The position numbers and the translations under genes are program-made. From NCBI RefSeq assembly GCF_018130215.1, contig NZ_JAFCKQ010000026.1, positions 40,008 to 104,007 of the forward strand: DNA of 64,000 bases, written 5' to 3'. The DNA comes from Bradyrhizobium jicamae (GTDB lineage: Bacteria; Pseudomonadota; Alphaproteobacteria; Rhizobiales; Xanthobacteraceae). Position 1 is the stretch's first letter. Every line of letters begins with the position of its first letter. Below the pieces are notes generated by a model. The model did not search any database and was not told where the DNA came from. It was given only the letters and a program-made list of their open reading frames with translations. Below, in pieces: positions 35,499-45,642 of this stretch.

Positions 35499-36041
35499 AT
35501 GTCACTTGTGCGTTTTGTCACCGCGAAAGCACTCTACGAGACGTTTCCGGAAGTTTTGCAAGCGATTGGTGTCGAGCCGACCGATCAACCCCCGATCGAG
35601 TTCGTGAAAGCGTTGGTTTTGACCGGCAAGTTACCGGAAGCGGCGACATTCTGCGCCTACTTGCTGCCGCGGCGAGAAGCGGTCTGGTGGGCCTGCACCA
35701 GCGTTCGGACGCTCGGGGCGGACACCCGAGCCGAGACCTCGATGGCCGCTGAAGCCTGGGTCTATCAGCCCGACGACCATCACAGGCAGCGCGCATTGGA
35801 CACTGGAACCATGGGCGATCAGAACGAACCGCAAACCTGGCTGGCGCTCGCCGCCGGATGGTCAGGCGGCGTTCGGATGGTTGGCGGCCAGCAAGTGCCT
35901 AATCCGCCCTTCATGACTGCGCGAGCTGCCCGTGTTGCGATCTTGCTCAGCGCGGGACGGCTCGGGGTGGCTGAACGAACGTCTGGCTTGCGGTCGTGTG
36001 TCGCAGCGGCCATCAAGCTGGTTGAGTCCGGGCTGGGATAG
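35499..36041 (+). CDS. DUF6931 family protein in the T6SS operon
   Basis: This 180-aa soluble protein matches the DUF6931 pattern: EFVKALVLTGKLPEAATFCA, LLPRREAVWWACTSVR, AEAWVYQP, then PQTWLALAAGWSGG and NPPFMTARAARVAILL. The family is known in alphaproteobacteria next to T6SS genes, though I have no functional data. The ATG at 35499 is favoured over the longer overlapping start at 35343, which would run inside vgrG. It sits between vgrG and the first FHA gene, suggesting a role in loading, as an adaptor, or in regulation. Confidence 0.75.
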   Translation: MSLVRFVTAKALYETFPEVLQAIGVEPTDQPPIEFVKALVLTGKLPEAATFCAYLLPRREAVWWACTSVRTLGADTRAETSMAAEAWVYQPDDHHRQRALDTGTMGDQNEPQTWLALAAGWSGGVRMVGGQQVPNPPFMTARAARVAILLSAGRLGVAERTSGLRSCVAAAIKLVESGLG

Positions 36042-36140
36042 TTGAAGACCAATGTCATTGGGCCTACGCTGCGAACGACAACGATGAGAGGCGCTGGGCG
36101 GGTCATCGTCGAAACGTCTAATCTCAGAGAAAAGACGATC

Positions 36141-37517
36141 ATGGCGCTGACACTGAAAATCGAAAACCACACCAGCCTCGCCGATGGCGGCCCGCTGACC
36201 ATGACCATTCAGGGCAAGCGCGGCATCGACATTGGACGAGATCAGCATCTCGATTGGACGCTGCCTGACCCGAGCCGCGCCATTTCGGGCAAGCATTGCG
36301 AAGTCCGCTGGCGCGACAACGCTTATTGGCTCCACGACACGTCGACGAATGGCACCTTCATCTACGGCACCGACAATCGTCTGAACGGCCCGCACCGTAT
36401 CCGCAACGGTGACCGCTTCGTCATCGGCGACTACATCGTGCTTGCCATTCTCGACGACGAAAGGGCGGTGGTGGGCTCGAACACCGCTTCGGCGGTGAAG
36501 CCGAGCTACGATGAAATATGGAATGCCATCGGGGAAGTCGCACCGCCAATCAATCCCAAGCAACTCAAGCTTCAGCGGGACGTGCGACGCGCCAAAGCTG
36601 ACTTTCTCGACTGGGCGGTCGATGTGCCGTCGTTGCTCCCAAGCTCGCCCGCGCCGCGCCCGCAGGTTTCGCAAAATTCGCCTGTTGAAAACGCAGGCTC
36701 AGCCCGCGCTTTCGGGAAGCCGCCTCCCGTCCAGCCCGACGTTGCGGCAATGTCCGCACCACCGCCGCCCCCCTGGCCGCTCGAACCGCCGAAAGATGTC
36801 TGGGGCAGCCAGGCGCCCGGCCGAGAGGGAGCAGTCGAGGCCCCAACCGAGACGTCTCCGCCACCGTCCGCAGACGCCGACGCGCGAGCGGAGCCGAATC
36901 GTTCATCGCCGATCGGCCGGCCGCGGTCAGCGAACAACCAAGATATGGGGACCGACAAACTGGTGCGCGCGTTCGCGCGCGGCGCCGGACTGCCCGCCGA
37001 TGCTCTTTCGAGCCGCGACCCGGGCCAGTTCGCCGAAGAGATCGGGCAACTAATCCGCATTCTCACGGAGAATGTCCGGGAGATGCTGCAAAGCCGCAAG
37101 CAGACAAAGCGGAACGCGCGCAGTTCGGACCAAACCACGGTCGAGGCGGTGAACAACAATCCGCTCAAATTCGCGCCAACTCCGGAGGATGCCATGCGCC
37201 TCCTGTTCGGGCCGTCGACCCCCAGTTGGCTCGATTGGCGCCGCGCCTTTGCCGAAGGTTTCGAGGACCTGAAAACGCACCAGCTCAAGACTTATTCCGC
37301 AATGCAACATGCCGTCGATGCGCTGGTTGGGGAATTTGAGCCTCCGGCCATCGAGAAGATTTCGCAACAGAAGAGCATATTCGAGTTACGGGACGCTCGC
37401 CTGTGGGATTTGTACGTCCTTCGCTGGAACGGCCGAACTCAGGGCGGCGAACAGGCGATTGTGAATGCCTTCATGAGACACTTCGTCGACAATTACGACC
37501 TTGATATCGAGAGATAG
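36141..37517 (+). CDS. tagH: T6SS FHA-domain protein TagH (copy 1)
   Basis: This 458-aa protein has an FHA domain at residues about 1-110 (IDIGRDQHLDWTLPDPSRAI, SGKHCEV, DTSTNGTFI) that should bind phosphothreonine made by PpkA. A long Pro/Ala-rich linker spans about 150-280. The C-terminal TagH/ImpI domain at about 280-458 has NNPLKFAPTPEDAMRLLFG and FAEGFEDLKTHQLKTYSAMQ. It starts 100 bp after the DUF6931 gene (ATG at 36141; the longer frame from 36042 lacks support). A second copy of similar design follows. Known role: post-translational T6SS activation by threonine phosphorylation. Confidence 0.93.
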   Translation: MALTLKIENHTSLADGGPLTMTIQGKRGIDIGRDQHLDWTLPDPSRAISGKHCEVRWRDNAYWLHDTSTNGTFIYGTDNRLNGPHRIRNGDRFVIGDYIVLAILDDERAVVGSNTASAVKPSYDEIWNAIGEVAPPINPKQLKLQRDVRRAKADFLDWAVDVPSLLPSSPAPRPQVSQNSPVENAGSARAFGKPPPVQPDVAAMSAPPPPPWPLEPPKDVWGSQAPGREGAVEAPTETSPPPSADADARAEPNRSSPIGRPRSANNQDMGTDKLVRAFARGAGLPADALSSRDPGQFAEEIGQLIRILTENVREMLQSRKQTKRNARSSDQTTVEAVNNNPLKFAPTPEDAMRLLFGPSTPSWLDWRRAFAEGFEDLKTHQLKTYSAMQHAVDALVGEFEPPAIEKISQQKSIFELRDARLWDLYVLRWNGRTQGGEQAIVNAFMRHFVDNYDLDIER

Positions 37518-37784
37518 TCTCGGCTGGGATGGCGGCGGCTGATGGATCTGTCCGACACCCCCGTTAGTCCTGGTGCAACAACCTTTGCGAGCTCTAGCGG
37601 CCTGCAGGCCGGGTCCCTTGAATGGCATCGTTGCTTGTGCGGGTTCGCGGTAATTCCGACCGGTCACATCGCCGCGTCTTGAGGAGGTGTCAAAAACAGC
37701 GAATAATGACGCGCAGCTCGTAAAATGGTATTTAAATTCAATTGCTAAGTGGAGGGCTGGGCCTTCCGAGTTGATGAGATAGTT
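37518..37784. other. Gap between the two tagH genes
   Basis: This 267-bp stretch has no gene or recognisable repeat. A separate promoter for tagH2-tssK onward could lie here, but no clear -35/-10 stands out. Confidence 0.35.
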
Positions 37785-39134
37785 ATGGCCCTTCGCCTGA
37801 CCATCGAGAACGTTGACAAGCTGCCTGACGGGGGGCCGATCTCCTTTGTCGCGACCGGAACCCGGTCGATAGACATCGGCAGAGATAACCACCTCGACTG
37901 GACCCTGCCGGATCCAACCAAATATATTTCGGCAAAGCATTGCGAGATCCATTGTCGGGGCAACGCGTATTGGCTCAACGACGTCTCGACGAACGGCACC
38001 TTTGTCAACGGCTCGGACCATCGTGTTCGCAGTCCCTACGAGCTAAAAGACAGAGATCGTCTCTTGATCGGCCACTACATTATTGGAGTATCGATTGATC
38101 CGGCGGAGGTGGCGGCCGGTCCCAGATGCTCGGCAATCGCCGGCAGGGCCGTGCAGCCGCAACTCGACATATGGAGTTCTGACTCAGTTTCGGTACCGCC
38201 TGCGGTGCACGCACCTGTTGCTGCAGCAATTGCCCCCAACCCAGGACTTGGCGGCTTTGTCGACCGCGATGCAAGCCTCGAGCGCGATGCGCGATTTCGC
38301 GTGCAGACCAGAAAGGCGGGAGGGGATGCTGCAGGCGAATGGAACGACGGAGATCTATCACCCGCTGGCGAAGTAGGTGAGGCTCAATTGGCTACGCCTG
38401 GGCGAGAATCGAGGGACGAAAATCCTTCTATTGCGTTGCAACAGGCCGTCTCGACGGGCGGGCCTCAACGTCCAGTGCAAAGGCCGCGCCAGGACGAAGC
38501 CCAACCAGTTTCTAGCCCAGGACTTGCTTCGGCGCATCGGTCGGAGGCAAGCGATCATAGGGATTTCATGCGCAGGGTTGCCCACGCGGCATCGATCCGC
38601 GAGGACGCGTTCGCAGGCCAAGATGCCGAACAGCTGGCTGAACAACTGGGCGAGCTGGTACAGCTTTCGGTAGCAAATCTGATCGTCCTGCTGCAAGCTC
38701 GGAACGAGGCGAAGCGCCTTACACGAACAGCCTCCCACACCATGGTCCAGGCAACGGAGAACAACCCGCTGAAGTTTTCGCCGAATGCTCAAGAGGCGAT
38801 GATGGTCCTGTTCGGACCCAAATCCCGTAGTTACCTGGATGCGAGATCGGCATTCGAGCAGGGCTTTAACGATCTGAAGCTGCATCACGCCAAGACGTAT
38901 GCGGCCATGCGTTATGCCGCCTCAAAGCTGATCGCCGAGCTCGATCCAACAAAGATTGCAAAGGAGGCATCAGAGCGCGGAGGCCTGCTTGACAAGGTTT
39001 GGTCGCGCAAGAGCCGCCTTTGGAACGTTTACCGCGAACACTGGCGGGCAAGCTTTGGCGAAGAGGCTGGAGCGGCACTCCAAGCCTACCTGGTTCACTT
39101 TGTGGATTATTACGATCGAGAGGACACCCGATAG
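37785..39134 (+). CDS. tagH: T6SS FHA-domain protein TagH (copy 2)
   Basis: This 449-aa paralogue of the preceding gene has the N-terminal FHA domain (IDIGRDNHLDWTLPDPTKYI, SAKHCEI, DVSTNGTFV). A divergent low-complexity linker is followed by the C-terminal TagH domain (ENNPLKFSPNAQEAMMVLFG, FEQGFNDLKLHHAKTYAAM). FHA residues needed for phosphothreonine binding (Arg of GRD, Ser, His of SAKH, Asn of TNG) are present in both copies, so both should bind. The linker, not the domains, has diverged. It is separated from copy 1 by 267 bp without a gene, unusually long inside this operon. Confidence 0.92.
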   Translation: MALRLTIENVDKLPDGGPISFVATGTRSIDIGRDNHLDWTLPDPTKYISAKHCEIHCRGNAYWLNDVSTNGTFVNGSDHRVRSPYELKDRDRLLIGHYIIGVSIDPAEVAAGPRCSAIAGRAVQPQLDIWSSDSVSVPPAVHAPVAAAIAPNPGLGGFVDRDASLERDARFRVQTRKAGGDAAGEWNDGDLSPAGEVGEAQLATPGRESRDENPSIALQQAVSTGGPQRPVQRPRQDEAQPVSSPGLASAHRSEASDHRDFMRRVAHAASIREDAFAGQDAEQLAEQLGELVQLSVANLIVLLQARNEAKRLTRTASHTMVQATENNPLKFSPNAQEAMMVLFGPKSRSYLDARSAFEQGFNDLKLHHAKTYAAMRYAASKLIAELDPTKIAKEASERGGLLDKVWSRKSRLWNVYREHWRASFGEEAGAALQAYLVHFVDYYDREDTR

Positions 39135-39193
39135 CGATGTGGTGCCCCGTCGGCCGATGACCGACACACACTTAAATGAGACGGACACTTTAG

Positions 39194-40531
39194 ATGTCAT
39201 GGTACAGTAAGGTTTTTTGGTCGGAAGGCCTGTTTCTTCGCCCTCACCACCTGCAGCAGAATGACAGGTACGTTGAACACCTGATCGAAAAGCGCGTGCG
39301 TCGAATAACACCGTATCCGTGGGGTTTCGACGTCCTTGAAATCGACCAAGACCTCGCCCAGCAAAGCAAGTTTGGCGTAAGACGTGCCAGCGGCATCATG
39401 CCCGATGGAACGCCGTTCGACATTCCGGCGGACAGCCCGATACCCGAAGCCATCGATGTTCCCGACGGCACCGCCGGTCAGACCGCCTGGCTCGTGATGC
39501 CTTTGGCTGCGCCGAACACTCGTGAGGTCGACGAATCAAGCGAGGACAGCGCGAGCCGCTACATCAGATCATCGGAGACCTTCATCGACTCAACTTCCTC
39601 TCTCAGGATCGAGGAGGAGGTCGAGATCGCCTTGCCAAGACTGTCGTTCGAACTGCGCAGGACTTCCAAGGCAGGGTATGTGGGACTCGGCATCGCTCGA
39701 GTACTCGAGGTCCGCGACAAGAATGTCCTATTCGATGACCGCTTTGTGCCGCCGATGCTGTCCTGCGCGGCGCACCCGGTCATCGATGGTTGGCTCAACC
39801 GCGTCATTGGATGGATCGAAGCCAAGCTCGAAGAACTGGCACGTTACGCTGTAGACCCCTCCTCGGGTGGCGGCTTGCAGAGCGTTGACTATCTGGTCCT
39901 TCAAGTACTCAACAGGCAGATTCCTGCGCTGATCCATTTTCAGCGATCTGGGTTTGTCCATCCCGAGCGCCTCTACGACGAATTCTTGCGACTGGCTGGC
40001 GAGCTTGCAACATTTGCGACTACCGAACGGCGCGCCCGAGATTACCTGCCTTACGACCACGACAATCTCGAAAACGTCTTCGCGCCGCTGATCCGTGATC
40101 TCCAGGAATTTCTGAGCGCGCAGTTCGGTCGGCGCGCGATCCGTCTCGAAATCATCGAGCGAGCACAAAATGCGTTTGTGTCACCGATCCGCGATCGCTC
40201 GTTGTTTCGCAATGCGACCTTCGTGCTGGAGGTTTCCGCCAGTCGTCCGCTCATCGAAATCCAGCACGACTTTCCTCACCTCTTCAAGGTCGGCCCCAAT
40301 ACGAAGATGAACGAGATCGTGCACGCGAACCTGCCGGGCATCCCGTTGATCCACCTGCCGACGCCTCCGCCGCACATTCGCGCGATCACAGATCACGTGT
40401 ACTTTTATCTGGACAGGAAGTCTCTGCTCTGGCCTGACTTAAGCACGGCAGCGTCGATAGGAATGCATTTCTCGGGAGATTGGCCTGAACTGGAACTTTA
40501 TCTCTGGGCTATTTTAGAAGATCGACGATGA
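39194..40531 (+). CDS. tssK: T6SS baseplate subunit TssK
   Basis: This 445-aa protein links the baseplate to the TssLM membrane complex. The invariant N-terminus is visible: KVFWSEGLFLRPHHLQQNDR, then YPWGFDVLEI. Middle regions include GFVHPERLYDEFLRLAGELATF and RDYLPYDHDNL. The C-terminal head ends with LPTPPPHIRAITDHVYFYLD, the typical TssK PRH-like signature. Length is normal. Its stop overlaps the tssL start as ATGA at 40528-40531, so the two are translationally coupled. Confidence 0.98.
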   Translation: MSWYSKVFWSEGLFLRPHHLQQNDRYVEHLIEKRVRRITPYPWGFDVLEIDQDLAQQSKFGVRRASGIMPDGTPFDIPADSPIPEAIDVPDGTAGQTAWLVMPLAAPNTREVDESSEDSASRYIRSSETFIDSTSSLRIEEEVEIALPRLSFELRRTSKAGYVGLGIARVLEVRDKNVLFDDRFVPPMLSCAAHPVIDGWLNRVIGWIEAKLEELARYAVDPSSGGGLQSVDYLVLQVLNRQIPALIHFQRSGFVHPERLYDEFLRLAGELATFATTERRARDYLPYDHDNLENVFAPLIRDLQEFLSAQFGRRAIRLEIIERAQNAFVSPIRDRSLFRNATFVLEVSASRPLIEIQHDFPHLFKVGPNTKMNEIVHANLPGIPLIHLPTPPPHIRAITDHVYFYLDRKSLLWPDLSTAASIGMHFSGDWPELELYLWAILEDRR

Positions 40532-42063
40532 GCGACAGGGACAAACCGGTTAATCCTTTTGGCCGAAACGAGCGGACGATCATCCGCCCGAATCCGGGGG
40601 GAAGGCTTCCGCCGGCACCTCAGCCGCCCTACTCGCCGGCGCCCGACTTCGAGGCCCCGCGAGCGCCTTTTTCGCCCAGTCCGCTTGCCGATCGCCAATT
40701 CCCGAGCCAGCAGGCGCCTTCACCGCAGTACCAGCCGGTGCCTCCGCCTCCATTTGCGGCCGCTCCGACGACGCCAGCATCGGAGGACTGGATATCAACG
40801 CAAAACCAGCCGCCCGCGCGCCCTGAATTGCCCGCGGCGGCGCCGCTGCGCGTCGACGATATGGTTGCGCCGAACGCCAACCCGATCATGCGAGCGGCCG
40901 GCCCCCTCCTCCAATTGCTCGGGCGGCTGCGTGTTGCGCTGTTGCGCGCATCATTCGCGAGCCTCATGGAGCAGGTCGCCGACGCAGTTAAGTTTTTCGA
41001 AAAAGACATTCGCTCGGCGGGCGTTTCCGAACAGCAGGCCAATACCGCAAAATACATCCTTTGCGCGACTGCAGACGACATCGTGCAGCATATCCCGACT
41101 GACGACCGTCACGTTTGGGCGCAGTACAGCATGCTGAGCCGCTTTTTTGGCGAGCGAGTTGGTGGTGTCCGTTTCTTCGAGATACTCGACCGCCTCAAAG
41201 TTGATCCGCTGGCAAACTATTCCGTGCTGGAATTGCAGCACGCATGTCTGGCCCTGGGATTCCAGGGTATGCATCGGGCCTCCGCGGGCGGGGTGCCCGC
41301 CTTGCAGGTCATCCAGCGAAACCTTTACGAATTGCTGCGACAAGTCCGCCCGAAACAGATGCGCGATCTGTCGCCGCATTGGCGCGGCCAGGCCCTCGCC
41401 GGGCGGCAATCCCGGATAACTGTTCCCACGTGGTTGGTCGCCTCGGTCGCAGCTGCGCTGTTATTCGCCGGTTTTATAACATTGCGGACCTGGCTTACCT
41501 CGGGAGCTGAGCGGACCGCGCAACTGTCACAGTCACTGCACCCGTCGGACAAGATCGAACTCAAGCGCAAAATCATTGCCCCGCCGCCACCACCACCGCC
41601 TCCTCCACCGCCTGCGGATCGCATCACGCAGTTGCAGAGGATTCGAAATGCATTGGCTGCCGAGAATACCCCCTGCAAGATGACCGCCGACCAGACTGCT
41701 AGCTTCATCGTGATCCGCGTCTGCAATCTGATCTTGTTCGACGCCGGTAAGGCGACGGTTCTTGATGCCTTCCGTCCGGTCGCGGCGCGGCTTGCCGTGA
41801 CCCTGGAAAAGGAGCCCGGCAAGATCCGTGTGGTCGGCCACACTGACAATACGCCGATCAGCAACACGCGCTTCCCCACCAACTACGTTTTGTCGTTGGA
41901 GCGCGCAAAAGCCGTTGCCGCAGTTCTCAAGCAGGGATTGACCAACCAAAATCGGGTCGAGGTCGAAGGCAAGGCCGCCGACGTGCCGATCGACACCAAT
42001 GCAACACCTGAAGGGCGTGCCAAAAACCGACGCGTCGAAATCCTTATTGAAAGAAGCGAATAG
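40528..42063 (+). CDS. tssL: T6SS membrane protein TssL with C-terminal OmpA domain
   Basis: This 511-aa protein is an extended TssL. Residues 1-110 are Pro/Ala-rich and disordered. The DotU/IcmH cytoplasmic domain is at about 120-290 (FASLMEQVADAVKFFEKDI, KYILCATADDIVQ, FFGERVGGVRFFEILDR, LGFQGMHR). One TM segment lies at about 297-318. An uninterrupted proline run (at least 11 P) precedes a periplasmic OmpA-like domain at about 390-511 (IRVVGHTDNTPIS, YVLSLERAKAVAAVL, GRAKNRRVEILIE). OmpA-type TssL is known to anchor peptidoglycan, which compensates for the lack of a separate TagL. Located between tssK and tssM. Confidence 0.97.
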   Translation: MSDRDKPVNPFGRNERTIIRPNPGGRLPPAPQPPYSPAPDFEAPRAPFSPSPLADRQFPSQQAPSPQYQPVPPPPFAAAPTTPASEDWISTQNQPPARPELPAAAPLRVDDMVAPNANPIMRAAGPLLQLLGRLRVALLRASFASLMEQVADAVKFFEKDIRSAGVSEQQANTAKYILCATADDIVQHIPTDDRHVWAQYSMLSRFFGERVGGVRFFEILDRLKVDPLANYSVLELQHACLALGFQGMHRASAGGVPALQVIQRNLYELLRQVRPKQMRDLSPHWRGQALAGRQSRITVPTWLVASVAAALLFAGFITLRTWLTSGAERTAQLSQSLHPSDKIELKRKIIAPPPPPPPPPPPADRITQLQRIRNALAAENTPCKMTADQTASFIVIRVCNLILFDAGKATVLDAFRPVAARLAVTLEKEPGKIRVVGHTDNTPISNTRFPTNYVLSLERAKAVAAVLKQGLTNQNRVEVEGKAADVPIDTNATPEGRAKNRRVEILIERSE

Positions 42064-42094
42064 ACGCCGAATTAACGAATTAATAGGTCGAGGA

Positions 42095-45000
42095 ATGCTG
42101 GCGAACCAGATCATTCGAATCATTTTGACCGGGCTGGGACTGGGATCTCTGTCCGCGTTGGTTTGGTTCGCGGGGCCGCTGATCGCGTTTGGTCAATGGC
42201 ATCCGCTGGAGAATTCTATGGTCCGCGAAATCATCCTGCTGCTGCTGGTGTCAGCGACGGCAGGTTTCGGCGGCTTCAAGTTTTATAAGCGCAAGAAAAG
42301 CGCGCAGCAGATCGCCGAGGGCATCGCGGGGGAGCACGAGCCGGTCAACGACGAGCCAGCGTTGAAAGAGCGAATGAAGGATGCGCTCGCCACGCTGAAG
42401 ACGGCAAGCGGCGGGAAATCCGACTATCTCTATGAACTACCCTGGTACATCATCATCGGTCCTCCAGGATCCGGAAAGACAACCGCGCTCGTTAACTCTG
42501 GGCTGAAATTTCCGCTGGCACAGCGCACGCCGACGGCCGTAGCCGGTGTCGGCGGTACCCGTTATTGTGATTGGTGGTTCACTGACGAAGCCGTGCTAAT
42601 CGATACGGCCGGCCGTTACACAACGCAAGACTCTGACGCAGCTAGCGACAAGCAAAGCTGGTTTTCGTTCCTTGATCTTTTGAAGAATAACCGACCCCGT
42701 CAACCGATCAACGGAGCGATTGTCGCAATCAGTGTCGAAGATTTGTTGACGCTGCCGGCCGCCGAAATCACCGCTCACGCCAACGCTATTCGCGCGCGTC
42801 TTCTCGATCTGCATACCCGCCTGAAGGTCGACTTTCCGGTCTACGCACTCTTCACGAAGACGGACCTGGTGGCGGGCTTCATGGAGTATTTTAGCTATCT
42901 CAATGAGGCCGGCCGGCGCCAGGTCTGGGGCGCGACCTTCCAGACCGCCAACAAAAAGCAGAACATGGTTGCCGAAGTTCCAAACGAGCTCGATATGCTG
43001 CTCGAGTGGCTCAGCGAGGAGACCATCGATCGCCTACAGGAAGAGCCGGCCCCGAACTTTCGCGTTTCGCTTTTTGGTTTTCCCGCGCAGATGGCCCGGC
43101 TAAAGCCCGCCGTTTCGAATTTCCTCACTCAGATCTTTGAACCGACGCGTTATCATGTCAATGCGACCTTGCGCGGCTTCTACTTCAGCTCCGGAACTCA
43201 GCACGGAACGCCGATCGACCAGCTCGTCGGATCGCTCGCGAGAACTTTTGGGGCGGAACAGATCGCGGCGGCAGGATATTCTGGTACCGGCAAGAGCTTC
43301 TTCCTCACCGATCTGATTTCGAAAGTCATTATCGGCGAGGCCGATTGGGTTTCAACGGATAAGGCCGCGATCCGTCGGGTCATGATCCTCAAGGCGGCGG
43401 CATTATGTGCGGTGGCGCTGATCTCCATCGGACTCACCCTCGCCTGGCTCACCAGCTACAAACAAAACGCTGTCTTGATCGCGGAGAACGAGCAGACGGA
43501 CCGGGAGTACGCATCAGCCGCCGGCTCCATCGCAAAACAAACGGTCATCGATGACCGCGAGCTGCATAAGGTGCTGCCGCTGCTTGAACGATTGAAAAAC
43601 ACGCCCGTCGGATACGCGACGAGATCCGCACCGACCCCGTGGACAGCCGAATTTGGCTTGAACCAGCGCGACCGGCTGCAATCATCGTCTGATGCGGCGT
43701 ATCACACCTCGCTTGAGCGACTGTTCCGGCCGCGGCTGCTTTATCGCCTCGAAGAACAGTTGAACGCGCGCATTGCCGACGGTGGCTTCGTCTACGAAGC
43801 TTTGAAGGTTTATATGATGCTTGGAGGTCTCCATCGAGAGGACAAGGAGCTGATCAAATCCTGGATGCAGCGCGACTGGGCGGAGAGCCTCTATCCAGGA
43901 CCGACCAACTCGGAGGGGCGCAAACTTCTCGAAGAACATCTGGCTGCGATGTTCGATCTCGAAACGGAGCAAGCTCCGCTCGTCGAGCTCGACGGCCGGT
44001 TGGTCCTCGAAGCCCAACAGACTCTTGCGCGTCTCAGTGTTGCTCAGCGGGCATACGAGCTACTGAAGTCAGAAGCGCGAGGTTCGGAAGCAAACGATTG
44101 GGCGGTCGCTCGCAAGGGCGGGTTGGACGTTGCGAGCGTGTTCGAAGGCGACAAGGGCCAGCCGCTCGACAGCATCAGCGTGCCGGCGTTCTTCACTTAT
44201 AGCGGCTTTCAGGACAAATTCATCGCCAAGCTTGCCGACCTTTCCGAGCGAATGAAAAAGGACCGATGGGTCCTGGGCGAGCCCGGTGAACAGGCGGCTC
44301 TCAACCAGCAGTATGAAAATCTTGCCGGCAACTTACTTGACTTCTACGGCAACGATTTTATCGCGGCATGGCGGAACGCACTGTCCAAACTGAGAATGAA
44401 GAAGCTGCTTGCGGACAAGCCGAGGTACCAGGCGCTCAGAGCCGTTTCCGCACCGACATCGCCGCTCCGGTTGATCCTTGAATCGCTGCGAGACGAGACC
44501 ATGCTTACGCGCGAACGGCCCAAGGCAGTAAACACTGCAACGACACAGGATGCCAAAGCCAATGCCAAGACGGCCAGCGTCCCCCTTCTGTTCAACACCC
44601 AGGATGGACCTCCGGGGGCCAAAATCGAGGCTCAGTTCAAGCCGTACCACGCGATTCTGGAAGGAGAGAGCACCCGACGGCCGATCGATTCTATTATCGC
44701 CAATCTGAATGACATCGCGCAGAGCCTGACACTGATAATCGAAAATCCGCTGCTCGTGGCCCAGGCCACGGCGGCTCTCCAGACGCAAGTCGCCACATTG
44801 AGAAACAATGCCTCCCGCGTGCCCCCGCCATTTTCGGACATGCTGCGCGGGGCGGCCGCAGAGTTCGAAACTGACATGGCTGCGGCGACCGCGGGGCAAT
44901 TGTTGGTGACGCTCCGCGATCAGGTCACACCGCTCTGCCAGCAAATCATCTCCAACCGATATCCGTTTGCGCGTAGCAGCAACCAGGAAGTCCCGCTCGG

Positions 45001-45637
45001 CGACTTTGCCAAGTTGTTCAGCCCGAATGGTGTGCTGGACAAATTCTTCACGCAATCGCTCGCGCCCTACGCCGACACGTCAAAACCCGAATGGGCCTGG
45101 CGCAAGGAAAGCCCGGTCGGGAGCACATTGTCGGCCGACACGTTGAAACAATTCCAGCGCGCTGCCTATATCCGGGACGCGTTCTTCCAGACGGGCGGCA
45201 ATCAGCCGGCCGTGGCCCTTGCAGTGCAGCCGCCGGTCGTCAGCGGGCCTGGTGCTGTCGCCAAGATAGAGATCGGGGGCACCACTATCACCAGTCCGAA
45301 TCCCCAACCCGCGAGTGGCGGCGTCCTTTCGACTGCTCCCCCGCCCCAACCTGTCAGTGTCTCGCCGACGAACGTGCAATGGCCTGGCCCGTCAATGAGA
45401 ACTGCGATTTCAGTGACGAACGACGCAACGAGCCAACCCTCGATTCTCGAGCGGACCGGACCCTGGTCTTTGTTCCGGCTGCTCGAAGCAGGATCGATGT
45501 CGGCGCGCGCCGAAACCGCAACTGCGACATTCATCGTGGCCGGACGAGAACTGAAGTACCAGATCACCACCGGCTCGATCAAAAATCCCCTGAATTTTAC
45601 CGCGTTGCGTGATTTTCGGTGCCCAAGCGGATTGTGA
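42095..45637 (+). CDS. tssM: T6SS membrane complex protein TssM (IcmF)
   Basis: This 1180-aa inner-membrane scaffold has two N-terminal TM segments (about 7-30 and 44-62) and a cytoplasmic NTPase-like domain with an intact Walker A GPPGSGKT (122-129). The Walker B-like DTAGRYT follows. A third TM lies at about 431-452, then a long periplasmic IcmF-related domain (FSSGTQHGTPIDQLVGSLAR before it; DUF1215 region FYGNDFIAAWRNALSKLRM). The start at 42095 is preceded by GAGG; longer in-frame starts would overlap tssL. TssM normally binds TssJ at the outer membrane, and no TssJ gene is seen here. It is followed within a few bases by tagF. Confidence 0.96.
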   Translation: MLANQIIRIILTGLGLGSLSALVWFAGPLIAFGQWHPLENSMVREIILLLLVSATAGFGGFKFYKRKKSAQQIAEGIAGEHEPVNDEPALKERMKDALATLKTASGGKSDYLYELPWYIIIGPPGSGKTTALVNSGLKFPLAQRTPTAVAGVGGTRYCDWWFTDEAVLIDTAGRYTTQDSDAASDKQSWFSFLDLLKNNRPRQPINGAIVAISVEDLLTLPAAEITAHANAIRARLLDLHTRLKVDFPVYALFTKTDLVAGFMEYFSYLNEAGRRQVWGATFQTANKKQNMVAEVPNELDMLLEWLSEETIDRLQEEPAPNFRVSLFGFPAQMARLKPAVSNFLTQIFEPTRYHVNATLRGFYFSSGTQHGTPIDQLVGSLARTFGAEQIAAAGYSGTGKSFFLTDLISKVIIGEADWVSTDKAAIRRVMILKAAALCAVALISIGLTLAWLTSYKQNAVLIAENEQTDREYASAAGSIAKQTVIDDRELHKVLPLLERLKNTPVGYATRSAPTPWTAEFGLNQRDRLQSSSDAAYHTSLERLFRPRLLYRLEEQLNARIADGGFVYEALKVYMMLGGLHREDKELIKSWMQRDWAESLYPGPTNSEGRKLLEEHLAAMFDLETEQAPLVELDGRLVLEAQQTLARLSVAQRAYELLKSEARGSEANDWAVARKGGLDVASVFEGDKGQPLDSISVPAFFTYSGFQDKFIAKLADLSERMKKDRWVLGEPGEQAALNQQYENLAGNLLDFYGNDFIAAWRNALSKLRMKKLLADKPRYQALRAVSAPTSPLRLILESLRDETMLTRERPKAVNTATTQDAKANAKTASVPLLFNTQDGPPGAKIEAQFKPYHAILEGESTRRPIDSIIANLNDIAQSLTLIIENPLLVAQATAALQTQVATLRNNASRVPPPFSDMLRGAAAEFETDMAAATAGQLLVTLRDQVTPLCQQIISNRYPFARSSNQEVPLGDFAKLFSPNGVLDKFFTQSLAPYADTSKPEWAWRKESPVGSTLSADTLKQFQRAAYIRDAFFQTGGNQPAVALAVQPPVVSGPGAVAKIEIGGTTITSPNPQPASGGVLSTAPPPQPVSVSPTNVQWPGPSMRTAISVTNDATSQPSILERTGPWSLFRLLEAGSMSARAETATATFIVAGRELKYQITTGSIKNPLNFTALRDFRCPSGL

Positions 45638-45642
45638 CAAGC

